NCBI GenBank assembly: GCA_030524035.1
Contig: JAUNHG010000004.1
Span: forward strand, 1-64,000
From: Kocuria sp.
Lineage (GTDB): Bacteria > Actinomycetota > Actinomycetes > Actinomycetales > Micrococcaceae
Length of the DNA: 64,000 nt
Reading direction: 5' to 3'
Position 1 is the stretch's first letter. Every line of letters begins with the position of its first letter. The notes below the pieces were generated by a model that had not been told where the DNA came from, did no database searches, and saw only the letters and a program-made list of their open reading frames with translations. Both the position numbers and the translations under genes were made by a program. Shown here piece by piece: positions 17,093-27,144 of the stretch.

Positions 17093-19741
17093 TCAGAATG
17101 TGGTTTGTCTGCTCCCGGAGATATCCGGACCAGAGCCCTCAGGCCCTGCGCCGTGTTCACTACTGTGCGGAACATCCGTACCGGACGGTTCTTCGCCAGG
17201 TACTAAATCCGCATCACTATTGGTTTCAGCGGAAGGTTCTGCGTCCGAAAAATCAGTGTCAGGAAGCTCCGACATCGGGGTGCCAACGAATGTAAAAGTT
17301 TGGTCTTCGCCTTCACCTTCTACATCCACCAAAACCTGCTCACCGGAGGTGATTTCCCCAAAAAGGATCTTTTCCGACAAGTGGTCTTCGATGTCACGTT
17401 GAATGGTTCTGCGCAACGGACGAGCCCCCATAGCGGGGTCATACCCACGAGCAGCCAAAGCTTTCTTGGCGGGGTCCGTCACCACGATGGACATGTCCTG
17501 TTCACGCAAACGTTCCTGCAGACGGGCCACAAACAAATCCACAATCTGGACGATCTCTGCTTCGGTCAGTTGCGGGAAGACTACGACCTCGTCCACACGG
17601 TTCAGGAATTCCGGCCGGAAGTGCTCTTTTAGTTCCTCCTGCACCTTGGCCTGCATGCGCTCGTAATTGGACCCTGCATCGGAACCAGCCTGGAAGCCCA
17701 CGGGAACCGACCGTGAAATATCTTTGGTACCCAGGTTAGTGGTCATGATGATCACCGTGTTCTTGAAGTCCACGACACGGCCCTGAGAGTCGGTGAGGCG
17801 GCCATCCTCCAAAATCTGCAACAGGGAGTTGAACAAATCCTGGTGGGCCTTTTCGACCTCGTCAAAAAGCACCACAGAGAATGGCTTACGGCGCACCTTT
17901 TCCGTCAGCTGTCCGCCTTCCTCAAACCCGACATAACCGGGAGGGGCACCGAACAAACGGGACACTGTGTGCTTTTCCTGGTATTCGGACATGTCCAAGG
18001 TGATCAGGGCGTCGTCATCGCCAAATAAGAATTCGGCCAGCGCCTTAGCCAACTCAGTTTTACCAACCCCGGTGGGGCCCGCAAAAATGAACGACCCACC
18101 CGGGCGGCGGGGATCCTTCAACCCCGCACGTGTTCGCCGAATTGACCGCGACAGCGCCTTGATAGCGTCGTTCTGGCCAACGACACGCTTATGCAGTTCG
18201 TCTTCCATGCGCAACAGGCGGCCGGATTCCTCATCCGAAAGCTTGTACACCGGAACACCCGTAGCTACTGACAGAACATCAGCGATCACATCAGGAGTAA
18301 CTTCAGCAACCTGATCGCCGCCTTCACGCCAAGCTTTGTCCTTCTCAGCACGCTGTGCAATCAGCTTTTGTTCACGGTCACGCAGGGAAGCCGCTTTCTC
18401 GTAATCCTGCGCCTCAATGGCGTCTTCCTTAGCTTTCCTGACCTCCGCAACCTGTTCGTCAAGTTCCTTGATCTCGGGGGGCGCAGTCATGCGCTTGATC
18501 CGCAAACGGGCACCGGCTTCGTCAATTAAGTCAATCGCCTTATCCGGCAGGAAGCGATCCGAGATGTAACGAGCTGACTGACTGACGGCGGACTCCAAAG
18601 CTTCGTCAGAGATCGACACCCGGTGGTGTGCTTCGTACTTATCCCGTAAACCCTTCAGGATTTCCACTGCGTGCGCTTCAGACGGTTCATCTACCTGAAT
18701 AGGTTGGAAACGCCGTTCCAGGGCAGCGTCTTTCTCAATGTGTTTGCGGTACTCATCCAGGGTGGTTGCCCCAATGGTTTGCAGCTCCCCCCGAGCCAAC
18801 ATGGGCTTCAGGATGGAGGCAGCGTCAATTGCCCCTTCCGCAGCGCCCGCGCCCACCAACGTATGGATTTCGTCGATGAAGAGAATGATGTCCCCACGAG
18901 AACGGATTTCTTTCAGCACCTTCTTGAGGCGTTCTTCAAAGTCACCCCGATACCGCGAACCCGCCACCAAAGACCCCAAGTCCAGGGTGTAGAGATGCTT
19001 GTCCTTCAGAGTTTCCGGCACGTCTTCCCGCACAATGGCCTGCGCCAAACCCTCAACCACAGCGGTTTTACCCACACCGGGCTCACCAATCAACACGGGG
19101 TTGTTTTTGGTCCGACGGGAAAGCACCTGCATGACCCGTTCCATCTCCCGAGCGCGGCCAATCACCGGGTCCAGTTGACCTTCACGCGCCGCCGCAGTCA
19201 GATTGCGCCCGAATTGGTCCAACACCGCAGAACCGGCGGGAGTGCCTTCTCCCGAAGAACGAGCACCAGCACCAGCGGTTTCTTTCTCTTCTCCGGAGCC
19301 CCCCTGGTATCCGGAGATCAAATCCAGCACAGTGGAGCGCACTTTCTGGGGGTCCGTACCTAGTTTGGTCAATACCTGCGCGGCAACACCTTCCCCGGCA
19401 CGAATGATGCCCAACAGAATGTGCTCTGTTCCGATGTAGTTGTGGCCAAGCTGCAGAGCTTCCCGCAGAGAAAGCTCCAGCACTTTTTTGGCGCGCGGGG
19501 TGAAAGGAATGTGCCCAGACGGAGCTTGTTGCCCAGGGCCAATAATGTCTTGAACCTGCTCACGGGCGGCGTTCAAGGTGATACCCAGGGAGTCAAGAGC
19601 CTTGGCCGCGACACCCTCGTTTTCGTGGATAAGGCCCAACAGCAAGTGTTCCGTGCCGATGTAGTTGTGGTTGAGCATCCTGGCCTCTTCTTGGGCCAGC
19701 ACCACGACCCGTCGGGCCCTGTCGGTGAAGCGTTCAAACAT
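17093..19741 (-). CDS. clpC: ATP-dependent Clp protease ATPase subunit ClpC
   Basis: The 882-residue AAA+ unfoldase feeds proteins to ClpP. In order it has two N-terminal Clp-N repeats (each with [18 protein letters not shown]), AAA-1 with Walker [10 protein letters not shown], a UVR/coiled-coil middle region, and AAA-2 with Walker [10 protein letters not shown] and [11 protein letters not shown]. The C-terminus has a long acidic extension typical of ClpC1. ATG 19741 has GAGGAG five bases upstream. A ClgR-like palindrome lies ~65 bp upstream (19804–19821). Confidence 0.98.
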   Translation of the reverse strand: MFERFTDRARRVVVLAQEEARMLNHNYIGTEHLLLGLIHENEGVAAKALDSLGITLNAAREQVQDIIGPGQQAPSGHIPFTPRAKKVLELSLREALQLGHNYIGTEHILLGIIRAGEGVAAQVLTKLGTDPQKVRSTVLDLISGYQGGSGEEKETAGAGARSSGEGTPAGSAVLDQFGRNLTAAAREGQLDPVIGRAREMERVMQVLSRRTKNNPVLIGEPGVGKTAVVEGLAQAIVREDVPETLKDKHLYTLDLGSLVAGSRYRGDFEERLKKVLKEIRSRGDIILFIDEIHTLVGAGAAEGAIDAASILKPMLARGELQTIGATTLDEYRKHIEKDAALERRFQPIQVDEPSEAHAVEILKGLRDKYEAHHRVSISDEALESAVSQSARYISDRFLPDKAIDLIDEAGARLRIKRMTAPPEIKELDEQVAEVRKAKEDAIEAQDYEKAASLRDREQKLIAQRAEKDKAWREGGDQVAEVTPDVIADVLSVATGVPVYKLSDEESGRLLRMEDELHKRVVGQNDAIKALSRSIRRTRAGLKDPRRPGGSFIFAGPTGVGKTELAKALAEFLFGDDDALITLDMSEYQEKHTVSRLFGAPPGYVGFEEGGQLTEKVRRKPFSVVLFDEVEKAHQDLFNSLLQILEDGRLTDSQGRVVDFKNTVIIMTTNLGTKDISRSVPVGFQAGSDAGSNYERMQAKVQEELKEHFRPEFLNRVDEVVVFPQLTEAEIVQIVDLFVARLQERLREQDMSIVVTDPAKKALAARGYDPAMGARPLRRTIQRDIEDHLSEKILFGEITSGEQVLVDVEGEGEDQTFTFVGTPMSELPDTDFSDAEPSAETNSDADLVPGEEPSGTDVPHSSEHGAGPEGSGPDISGSRQTTF

Positions 19742-19803
19742 TGATACTCCTCAGATTGATCGTTATGACGATGCTACGCAGACGATCCGTTCTTTCCGGG
19801 GGG

Positions 19804-19821
19804 TGTTCGCCACCGGCGAGA
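19804..19821 (-). promoter_or_regulatory. Putative ClgR operator upstream of clpC
   Basis: TTCGCC-ACC-GGCGAG gives a CGC-N5-GCG dyad in the clpC upstream region. ClgR activates clp genes in corynebacteria and mycobacteria through a CGC-N5-GCG core, so this is a plausible site. The outer positions match imperfectly. Confidence 0.45.
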
Positions 19822-19942
19822 AGGTTTCTGAAGCAGATCGCAAGACATTCCGAGGCTCAATCTCACGACTTCACTGCGCACAAAAAGACGGTGATTCATG
19901 GTGAGTACTGATCAGTATTTTTATAGAAAGTCCCATGGCAAA

Positions 19943-19975
19943 GGGCTGGAAGAACTTACCTAGTTCTTCCAGCCC
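19943..19975 (-). terminator. Strong hairpin downstream of lsr2
   Basis: A perfect 14-bp stem (19943–19956 with 19962–19975) with a 5-nt loop lies in the lsr2–clpC intergenic region. On the minus strand it is followed by TTTGCC, so it probably terminates lsr2. A second, weaker inverted repeat (CTTAACTGA, 19984–19992 with 20007–20015) sits between it and the gene. The rest of the 319-bp gap holds only the clpC promoter region. Confidence 0.75.
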
Positions 19976-20060
19976 TAGCGCGACTTAACTGATCATACTG
20001 AGTAGTTCAGTTAAGTTGTTCAGTCGAAAATTCGACGTCACGTACTTCAGAACACATCAA

Positions 20061-20396
20061 TCACTTGTGTGCTGCATAGTAGGCGTCCTGAATCTCCTGA
20101 TGAATACGGCCACGATCAGAAACGTTGTAGCCATTAGACTTGGCCCATTCACGAATCTTGGGGGTATCCGGGTTACCGCGCGTCACTACCGTAGCGCGCC
20201 CACCGCTACGTCCCTTACCGATAGTGGCCCGGCGGGCTTTAGAAACGAAGGGACGTATTGCCCCACGCAGCTTGTCGGCATTCGCACTGGAGAGGTCAAT
20301 CTCATAGGAGTTGCCATCCAAACCAAAGCGAACGGTTTCGTCAGCAGGGCCGCCGTCGAGGTCGTCTTCAAGGATGATCTTTACTGTCTGTGCCAT
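20061..20396 (-). CDS. lsr2: Nucleoid-associated protein Lsr2
   Basis: The 111-residue Lsr2 is the actinobacterial H-NS analogue that coats and silences AT-rich DNA. The N-terminal half (QTVKIILEDDLDGGPADETV … SYEIDLS) is the oligomerisation domain. The C-terminal half has the AT-hook-like minor-groove motif K-G-R-S-G-G-R and the Lsr2-domain ending IREWAKSNGYNVSDRGRIHQ. The family's usual DNA motif is RGR; the RGR here occurs within SDRGRIHQ. The lysS–lsr2–clpC order is conserved in mycobacteria. Confidence 0.97.
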   Translation of the reverse strand: MAQTVKIILEDDLDGGPADETVRFGLDGNSYEIDLSSANADKLRGAIRPFVSKARRATIGKGRSGGRATVVTRGNPDTPKIREWAKSNGYNVSDRGRIHQEIQDAYYAAHK

Positions 20397-20660
20397 TGTG
20401 TGGGTGTCTCCCGTTTTTGCTTGCGTTGCAGAGGCGAGCGGGACCAGAGGGAGCTTATTTGCTAAAAAGCGCCGCCACCAACCTGCTCGATGAACACAAC
20501 ATTAAACCTATAGACAACGTTATGCAATTAACGGGTTGGCAACTTTGGTCTAGATTTCACACTTTCCTCATGTTTACTGACGCATATCATGCGCAGTCAC
20601 CAAAGTTGAACTCTTCATATACCTACTTCTGTCTACTGTCACAGTGTCTGCAAAATAATA

Positions 20661-20906
20661 TTATTCCTCATCTTTCAATGAAGATTCGTTCTGTTCATCA
20701 TTACGAGTAGTCACGCGGTGTTCTTCCCGAGCTTTTACCGCGTGATACCAGCGTTCCGCATCCTCTTGAGCCGTCTTCTGAGCTTCCCGCTCTCCCCGAT
20801 CTGCACGCACCACAGAACGCAAGACAAACCAGAAAATCAGTCCAACACCAATGGATGGCAGCAACACCGCTGCATACTCACCCATAACCGCTACATACTC
20901 ACCCAT
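20661..20906 (-). CDS. Small single-pass membrane protein
   Basis: The 81-residue product has one membrane segment (VLLPSIGVGLIFWFVLRSVV) and then a highly charged, probably coiled cytoplasmic tail. It starts 4 bp after the lysS stop, so it is probably the second gene of that operon. The N-terminus is a near-perfect tandem repeat, MGEYVAVMGEYAAV, from a 21-bp DNA duplication that provides two in-frame ATG codons (20906, 20885). Small proteins of this kind are found next to lysS in Corynebacterium; their function is unknown. Confidence 0.7.
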   Translation of the reverse strand: MGEYVAVMGEYAAVLLPSIGVGLIFWFVLRSVVRADRGEREAQKTAQEDAERWYHAVKAREEHRVTTRNDEQNESSLKDEE

Positions 20907-20910
20907 ATCC

Positions 20911-22431
20911 TCAGTCCTTCTCTGGCTTCATCAAAGGAAACAAAATAGTTTCCCGAATACCAAGGTCTGTGAAAAGCATGATCAGACGATCTAGACCCAA
21001 CCCAAGTCCTCCCATAGGTGGGGCGCCGTGCTCCAGTGCGCGGAGAAAGTCGTAATCCAGCTGCATCGCTTCTTCATCGCCTGCTGCGGCCATACGCGAC
21101 TGTTCCGTCAAACGCTCACATTGAATGACTGGATCAACCAGTTCAGAGAATGCGGTCCCGCGTTCCATTCCACCGATGATTAAGTCCCATGCCTCAATCA
21201 CACCTTCTTGACTACGGTGCTCCCTGGCCAAAGGTTGAGCCGCAGGTGGGTAATCGTAGACAAAAGTTGGTTGAATCAGAGTTGGTTCTACGATTTCACC
21301 AAACAGTTCAATCACAAGTTTTTGTGCATCCCACTCATCTTTGATGGCGATGTCCTGCTCAACGGCAATCGCTCGTAACTCATCCACGGAAGTCTGTGGC
21401 GTGACCTCCCGCCCAATTTTCTCAGACAAGCCGGGATAAACTCCCACCCACACCCATTCCCCACGAAGGTCAATATCCCCTTGGGCGGTGCGCAAGGGGC
21501 CATCAACCCCCAAGGCATCCGCGCAAGCCACGATGATTTTCTGGATCAACGCGGCCATGGTGAATTGATCCCCCCAGGCCTGATAAGCCTCCAAGGTGGT
21601 GAATTCCGGGCTGTGCGTGGAATCCACACCCTCGTTACGGAACACGCGCCCGATCTCAAACACCTGTTCAACGCCTCCGACCACGGCACGTTTGAGAAAC
21701 AGTTCCGTGGCAATGCGTAAAGTCATAGGTTGATCAAACGCATGAAGATGAGTTTCAAAAGGCCTGGCAGTAGCACCGCCGTGCACTAACTGCAGGACAG
21801 GGGTTTCAATTTCCAAATACCCTTCGTCTTCCAAAGTGCGCCGCACAGTCTTAACGATAGTGGCGCGAGTTCGTACTACCTCACGCGCAGGCTGACGTAC
21901 CAGAAGATCTAAATATCGCTGCCGAACCCGGGTTTCTTCATTCAATTCACTACCCTCATAAAGATTGGGTAAGGGGCGCAGCGCCTTGGAAGCCATCTGC
22001 CAGTGATCCACCATGACGGACAATTCCCCCCGACGGGAACTGATCACCTGACCGGTGGCGGACACAAAATCCCCTAAGTCCACCAGGTTTTTCCACTCCC
22101 CTAATGCTTCTTCACCCACAACCGCCAGTGAAAGCATGAGCTGAAGTTGCCTGCCATCTCCGTCCTGAATGGCCGCAAAACACAATTTGCCCGTATTGCG
22201 CACAAAAATTACCCGGCCGGTCACCGATACCACCTGGCCGCTTTCGGCCCCAGCCTCAAGATGTCCCCACGTTTCGCGGATTTGCTGGACCGTATGGGTC
22301 CGGGGCACACTCACCGGATACGCCTGACGTCCGGAATCCAGGAGTGCTTGCCGTTTGGCAAGCCGGAACTCCATTTGTTCATCCGAAAGTGTGTTGGGCT
22401 GACGATTCTGGGGATTCTCAGGGGTGGTCAC
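20911..22431 (-). CDS. lysS: Lysyl-tRNA synthetase, class II
   Basis: The 506-residue enzyme charges tRNA-Lys. It has an N-terminal OB-fold anticodon domain (VSVTGRVIFVRNTGKLCFAAIQDG) and class II catalytic motifs: motif 2 around FEIGRVFRNEGVDSTHSPEFT and motif 3 GLGLGLDRLIMLFTDL. I take GTG 22431 as start because TATTCT lies eight bases before it and the length fits the family. A longer in-frame extension upstream looks non-coding. Confidence 0.97.
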   Translation of the reverse strand: MTTPENPQNRQPNTLSDEQMEFRLAKRQALLDSGRQAYPVSVPRTHTVQQIRETWGHLEAGAESGQVVSVTGRVIFVRNTGKLCFAAIQDGDGRQLQLMLSLAVVGEEALGEWKNLVDLGDFVSATGQVISSRRGELSVMVDHWQMASKALRPLPNLYEGSELNEETRVRQRYLDLLVRQPAREVVRTRATIVKTVRRTLEDEGYLEIETPVLQLVHGGATARPFETHLHAFDQPMTLRIATELFLKRAVVGGVEQVFEIGRVFRNEGVDSTHSPEFTTLEAYQAWGDQFTMAALIQKIIVACADALGVDGPLRTAQGDIDLRGEWVWVGVYPGLSEKIGREVTPQTSVDELRAIAVEQDIAIKDEWDAQKLVIELFGEIVEPTLIQPTFVYDYPPAAQPLAREHRSQEGVIEAWDLIIGGMERGTAFSELVDPVIQCERLTEQSRMAAAGDEEAMQLDYDFLRALEHGAPPMGGLGLGLDRLIMLFTDLGIRETILFPLMKPEKD

Positions 22432-22439
22432 GGTGACCC

Positions 22440-22445
22440 AGAATA
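22440..22445 (-). promoter_or_regulatory. -10 box for leaderless lysS
   Basis: On the minus strand TATTCT is followed by eight bases and then GTG 22431, with no Shine-Dalgarno. Confidence 0.4.
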
Positions 22446-22517
22446 ACGGGCTACAGCCCCGTACCTCTATCCGACGGCACCGGAGAACACGCGACGTGTC
22501 CCCCACCCACGCAACGC

Positions 22518-24305
22518 CTACAAACGCCAGTTATCAATCAACCGGGTGTTGCCTACCCACGCTGCCACCAGTGCTAATGCGCCGGGTGCAGGCTCTATGG
22601 GGTTCAGGGTGTCTGGGTCTACTACATCCAGGTAATCCAACCGCACCGTTTGTGGGCCCTGCCCAATCAGTTCAGAGTTAATGCGCTGCCTGGCTTGGTC
22701 CAGATCCATCGAGCGTTCACTCAACGCCGCCAACGTCCGGGAGAGCACCAGGGCCGCCGCGCGTTCGTCATCAGTGAGGTAGGTGTTACGAGATGACAGC
22801 GCCAAGCCGTCGTCCGCACGGACGATGGGCACAGATCGGATGTCCACCTCCAGATTCAGGTCCCGCACCATGCGTTGAATGATCAGCAACTGCTGGGCGT
22901 CTTTCTGCCCAAAGTACGCCCGCAGCGGGCAGCCCACCTGTGTCAGCGCAAAAAGTTTGGCCACCACGGTCACCACACCGTCAAAATGCCCCGGGCGTGA
23001 TGCCCCTTCCCAGCGATCACCCAATTCCCCAGCAGACACCCTCACCAGCGGAAACCCCCCGGGATACATCTGTTCCACGGAAGGTGCAAAAATCAGGTCC
23101 ACCCCCAATGCTCGCAGCCGTTCCACATCCGCTGGTAGGTCGGACGGGTACCGGGAAAGATCCTCATTCGCCCCGAACTGGAGCGGATTAACGAATATGG
23201 ACACCGCCACAATGTCGTTATCCCGCCGCGCTTGTTGGACCACACGCCCGTGCCCGTCGTGTAAAGCGCCCATGGTAGGCACAAAACCAATAGTTGCCGT
23301 GGGACCAAGAGCCGCTACACGCTGCCGCAGCAGAGCACGAAACTCCTGAGGCTCCGTGATCACCTTTGGTTCTGCAGAGTGCGTGGCCTCCGGCACTAGG
23401 GCCTGTATGACTCGTTCATAATCGGCAGGGTTCAGAGCCGCACGACGCCGTGCACGTCCTGCGGTGACACCGGCCAGGGTCACGTAGGTATCCAGTGTGT
23501 CCGTCTGCCCGGTGGCGAGCGCAGCTTCCGCGAGCGCTACACGGTGTTCGGCGACGGTACCGGCGTCGCCACGGACCACGGGCCCAGTGAGGGTGGATTC
23601 GCCGGAGCGCAAAGCGTTGTCCACACTGGCGCGGCTGAGGGGGCCTAAGAGACGTGAGGGGTTGTCCACACCGATGCGTTCTAATACTTCCGTGGCTTGC
23701 CCGATGAGTGTGGTCAGGTAGTTGGCTCCGTGGGTGAGGGCAGTGTGATACAGCACCCGGTCAGCATCCGGAATGATCACGGGTTCTCCGCCCATTTCCA
23801 CCACAAGGGCTTGGGCTATGGGCACGATGGCGGCGGGGGCGCTCACCCCGAAGGGGCAATCCACTAGGCGGTCTAGATCCATGGACATTCCGGTGAAGGT
23901 CATGGCGGGGTGGATAGCCAGCGGCATCACACCCATGGCGCGCGCTGGTTCGAGGACGGAGGTGCCCCATCGTCCTGCGGTATGAACTACAAGCTGACCT
24001 GTTTGCCAATGCCCGGCTTGGGCTAACCCACTCACGAGGTCTTCGAGCTGGTCATCGGGGACGGCAAGCAAAACTAGCTCTGCTCGTTCCACGATGTCAG
24101 GAACGGGCAGGATAGGGGCACCCGGCAACAGGAGTTCCGCGCGTTCCATGGATTCTTGGGATACTGCGCTGACCCCCACCACGCTATGCCCTGCAGCGCG
24201 GAGCGCAGCCCCTAGGACGGCACCGACTTTACCCGCCCCGACCACCCCTACTCCTAGACGTCCGGGGCGGTTCGACGGCGTGTTGGCTGCTGTGCTTTTA
24301 TCCAC
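22518..24305 (-). CDS. panC: Fusion: Rossmann/DUF2520 oxidoreductase-like protein + pantothenate synthetase
   Basis: One uninterrupted 595-codon frame joins two proteins that are separate in mycobacteria (Rv3603c and panC). Residues ~1–305 are a Rossmann NAD(P)-binding domain ([20 protein letters not shown]) followed by a DUF2520 helical domain ([23 protein letters not shown]). Residues ~310–595 are complete PanC, which condenses pantoate with beta-alanine: [54 protein letters not shown] and [15 protein letters not shown] 24305 follows TACCAT by six bases. No stop codon, Shine-Dalgarno or frameshift separates the parts. panD and coaX are not adjacent. Confidence 0.95.
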   Translation of the reverse strand: MDKSTAANTPSNRPGRLGVGVVGAGKVGAVLGAALRAAGHSVVGVSAVSQESMERAELLLPGAPILPVPDIVERAELVLLAVPDDQLEDLVSGLAQAGHWQTGQLVVHTAGRWGTSVLEPARAMGVMPLAIHPAMTFTGMSMDLDRLVDCPFGVSAPAAIVPIAQALVVEMGGEPVIIPDADRVLYHTALTHGANYLTTLIGQATEVLERIGVDNPSRLLGPLSRASVDNALRSGESTLTGPVVRGDAGTVAEHRVALAEAALATGQTDTLDTYVTLAGVTAGRARRRAALNPADYERVIQALVPEATHSAEPKVITEPQEFRALLRQRVAALGPTATIGFVPTMGALHDGHGRVVQQARRDNDIVAVSIFVNPLQFGANEDLSRYPSDLPADVERLRALGVDLIFAPSVEQMYPGGFPLVRVSAGELGDRWEGASRPGHFDGVVTVVAKLFALTQVGCPLRAYFGQKDAQQLLIIQRMVRDLNLEVDIRSVPIVRADDGLALSSRNTYLTDDERAAALVLSRTLAALSERSMDLDQARQRINSELIGQGPQTVRLDYLDVVDPDTLNPIEPAPGALALVAAWVGNTRLIDNWRL

Positions 24306-24311
24306 GCCTGA

Positions 24312-24317
24312 ATGGTA
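24312..24317 (-). promoter_or_regulatory. -10 box for the leaderless DUF2520–panC gene
   Basis: On the minus strand TACCAT is followed by six bases and then GTG 24305. This supports the chosen start of the fusion gene. Confidence 0.5.
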
Positions 24318-24445
24318 TCCGAGGTGAATACCGCACCTATATGCTGCCGGCGGCAGAGAACACTCAAGACGCAACAACAGATATTCCAGAATTGAGAACG
24401 CCTATATAAAACTTCTCTTATTGCGCGGCAGGAAATGGTCATCGA

Positions 24446-26026
24446 TCACAGCGGCGCAGGGGGTTTCGATATATGGCTTTGCGGCAGCTCACCGCCATCG
24501 CTGGCGGGCTCAGCCACCAAAACCACTGCGGACTGCAGGCGCTGCAACTGCTGAACCACCAACCCCTCGGCATCGCGCTGATCCATCCGTGCCGCCACCG
24601 CACGCACCGCACCAGCGGTCGAATGCAACTGCACATCCGACAGCTTCAGCAGCCGCAATAACGGCCCACGTTTGATCCCCACAGACTGCACCTTGCCGTG
24701 ATTCATCACGGCACACTGACGGTACAACCGCCCCCGGCGCGTAATGACCGCGTGATCAGTGACCGCGTACCCATAACGACGCCGCACCAGCGGAGCCACC
24801 CAACGAGCCCGGGACGGGGCGTGATGAAACCTGGAGTGTTGATCAGCCTCGCCCGTTAACCCATCAAGCACCACATCCGTGAGCTCATCGCCGCCCGGAA
24901 CGGCCAGGCCACCCGTAAAAAGCTGTCGAAGTTCGTCGTCCGTGGCCACCGGCAACAACACTGACCGAGACACGGTTGACGACAAAGAATCGCCGGATCC
25001 CCCATAGCCTGCAACATTCGCCCGCGCCATAGACCAACCAGCCCAACGCCATAGCAACGGTCGATACACGCCCACTGCCTGCACACGATGTGTAGGCACC
25101 GTCTGCGACACCTTATTTAACAGCCCATAACGTAACCGCAGCCCGTGATCGTTACGCGCCATGGTGAATCCCCAGCTCTCGTCCAAAGCTTTGAATCCCA
25201 TACCCACAAAGGTCAACAGCATCGGACCAAAAAATGCCACCAAAAACCCAATCAGCTGGGGGAACAGAATGGCCAGCACCACACCACTAACCACCAACAC
25301 ACAGGACAACAGAAAAGACACGGTTAACAGCCGTGCACAAATCACACGGCGCACCGGCAAACGCAACAACATCTGCTCCCGCGCGCCTGCTCCCTCTTCA
25401 CCAACACCTTGCCAGTCCGTTTCAGACCCTTGTTGTTCGCCAGTGTCGGAGGCCGCTGCATGGCTCACAGCCCCCGCAGCCCCCAACAATTCCTGACGTA
25501 GCTGCCGGGCGTGCTGGTATTTCAGGTAACGCAGCACCACGGAAGTTTCCCCAGCGTCAGCGACCTCAAAACGCAACTCCGCTAGCCCCAATAACCGGGT
25601 GACCACAGGGCGTTGCAAGTCCAAAGCGTGCACACGGTCCAACCTGGTTTGACGGTCCCGCCGGAAAACCAAACCGGTGCGCAATCGCACATGGGTGTGG
25701 GTGATCTGGTACCGCTCAAACCACCATACATACGCTGACCATGCCGTGACCACGAGGGCACCAACCAGCACAATGAACATATAAAACACCACGGGAGAAC
25801 CCATGGATATAAATTCAATCCACGCGGGAATTTCTTGCTGCGATTCCTCCGCTGAGGAACTCTCTGAATCAGTAAAACCATCAAAAAACCCGTTAATCGA
25901 GCTGTTCAACCAGATACCCACGCACACCGCCAAAGTCATCCAGCCCCGGGCCAAAGGGCTGATGGGATGTAGCCGATGCCAGGTGTGGGAATCATCCGCT
26001 CCCCGTAATTCAGGCAATGTACTCAC
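24446..26026 (-). CDS. Large PH-domain (bPH2/DUF304, YdbT-like) membrane protein
   Basis: The 526-residue membrane protein has two pairs of transmembrane helices and repeated bacterial PH-like domains. The first, after ~110 residues, contains ITHTHVRLRTGLVFRRDRQTRLDRVHALDLQRP. Further copies lie around residues 320 and 430 (VTDHAVITRRGRLYRQCAVMNHGKVQSV). This is the YdbT type, encoded beside a small YdbS type as here. In Bacillus the pair relates to antimicrobial-compound resistance; here the role is unknown. It overlaps the upstream PH gene by 4 bp (ATGA). Confidence 0.88.
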   Translation of the reverse strand: MSTLPELRGADDSHTWHRLHPISPLARGWMTLAVCVGIWLNSSINGFFDGFTDSESSSAEESQQEIPAWIEFISMGSPVVFYMFIVLVGALVVTAWSAYVWWFERYQITHTHVRLRTGLVFRRDRQTRLDRVHALDLQRPVVTRLLGLAELRFEVADAGETSVVLRYLKYQHARQLRQELLGAAGAVSHAAASDTGEQQGSETDWQGVGEEGAGAREQMLLRLPVRRVICARLLTVSFLLSCVLVVSGVVLAILFPQLIGFLVAFFGPMLLTFVGMGFKALDESWGFTMARNDHGLRLRYGLLNKVSQTVPTHRVQAVGVYRPLLWRWAGWSMARANVAGYGGSGDSLSSTVSRSVLLPVATDDELRQLFTGGLAVPGGDELTDVVLDGLTGEADQHSRFHHAPSRARWVAPLVRRRYGYAVTDHAVITRRGRLYRQCAVMNHGKVQSVGIKRGPLLRLLKLSDVQLHSTAGAVRAVAARMDQRDAEGLVVQQLQRLQSAVVLVAEPASDGGELPQSHISKPPAPL

Positions 26027-26583
26027 AGCGCCATCAAGCGGCCTTCGCCGCGTTCCGTTAAACGTTCGCGCAAGCGATCCGCCTCAGCAGCGGTAATTCC
26101 GGGCAAGGTGGTATCAGTTTCTGGGGATGCGGTATGTAACGTGATTTCCGCCATTCCGAAGGCGCGCAGCAGAGGTCCCGAATTAATATCCACGTACTGC
26201 ATACGACCATACGGGACCACCACCAACCGCCGAATAATCAACCCTTTACGTACCAAGAAATACTCGGGGTCTTCCCGATAGCAATACGCGCGGGCACGCC
26301 GTGGCACCAAGAGAATGTGGAACACATAAAACACCAGCACCATAGCGGGCCAGGGAATCACCCACCACCATGACACCGTAGAATCCCAGACCCATAGTTT
26401 GAGCGCCACAGGCCAGCCGGTGATTGCCAGAAGAATCACCGCCGACATCACCTCAGAAATCCACAAGATCCAGACATAACGCGAACTGATGCCCTGCCAC
26501 TGACCATCAGCGTCACCAGACCCAGGGCGTGTAGCAGGGTCATCTGCACGCAACGGGGTGAGTGTTGCGGGGGTTTCAGTCAT
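26023..26583 (-). CDS. Small PH-domain (bPH2, YdbS-like) membrane protein
   Basis: The 186-residue product has two membrane segments followed by one bacterial PH-like domain (YFLVRKGLIIRRLVVVPYGR, MQYVDINSGPLLRAFGMAEI). It pairs with the large PH protein that follows with a 4-bp overlap, and it overlaps the DUF3180 gene upstream by 8 bp. The run folK–DUF3180–PH–PH is tightly packed, which argues for one transcript with the folate genes. Confidence 0.88.
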   Translation of the reverse strand: MTETPATLTPLRADDPATRPGSGDADGQWQGISSRYVWILWISEVMSAVILLAITGWPVALKLWVWDSTVSWWWVIPWPAMVLVFYVFHILLVPRRARAYCYREDPEYFLVRKGLIIRRLVVVPYGRMQYVDINSGPLLRAFGMAEITLHTASPETDTTLPGITAAEADRLRERLTERGEGRLMAL

Positions 26584-27142
26584 CTGCGGCGCCTTTCACG
26601 CTATGAGGATTCGGAGGTTTTCTGTTACCCCGGACCCGGGCCATACCGCCTTCCTGGGCGGGATAGTTGCGGGGGCTGGGCTGAGAACCGGAATCTTCCG
26701 GTTCGTCCGGGGGTAGACGACAGAAACCCTCCACCAACCACCCCACAACGCACAACACCACACCAATAACGGTCATCGCACCAACCAGCCATAACGCCGA
26801 ATGATCGGAACGAACCGATAACAACATAACCTGAGTAACGGTTAAAAGCCCATGCCAGCCTGCAATCAAGGCTCCCGCCAACGCGTTAGCCTGCGCCATG
26901 GCTACCGCAACTACCGCCCACGTCCGGTCCATCCGTACGTCACGGTCACCATCACGTATCCGACGGACCCGCAGCCCCACCAACAAAAGCGCTGCGGCTT
27001 GGAACAACAAAGCGATTCCGGCGGCCCATGGCAACGACAATAAGGACGCCCCCGCCCCAGTCGTGAGCAGATCGACCACCCAACTCCCGGCAAAAGCACA
27101 CGCCGTTATCAACAGCAGCACGCGGAGGGTGAGGTGACGCAC
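26576..27142 (-). CDS. DUF3180 membrane protein (Rv3605c-like)
   Basis: The 188-residue product has four predicted membrane helices, including a paired helix with the MAQANALAGALIAGWHGLL stretch typical of DUF3180, and a polar C-terminal tail. It follows folK directly in mycobacteria too (Rv3605c). The GTG at 27142 is two bases after the folK stop. Function is unknown, despite its conserved place behind the folate genes. Confidence 0.85.
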   Translation of the reverse strand: MRHLTLRVLLLITACAFAGSWVVDLLTTGAGASLLSLPWAAGIALLFQAAALLLVGLRVRRIRDGDRDVRMDRTWAVVAVAMAQANALAGALIAGWHGLLTVTQVMLLSVRSDHSALWLVGAMTVIGVVLCVVGWLVEGFCRLPPDEPEDSGSQPSPRNYPAQEGGMARVRGNRKPPNPHSVKGAADD

Positions 27143-27144
27143 CG

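Noticed and set aside
17300-19440. Long open frames on the plus strand across clpC (e.g. 18671–19363)
   Set aside because: They are antisense shadows of a strongly conserved gene, have no ribosome sites and encode no recognisable domain.
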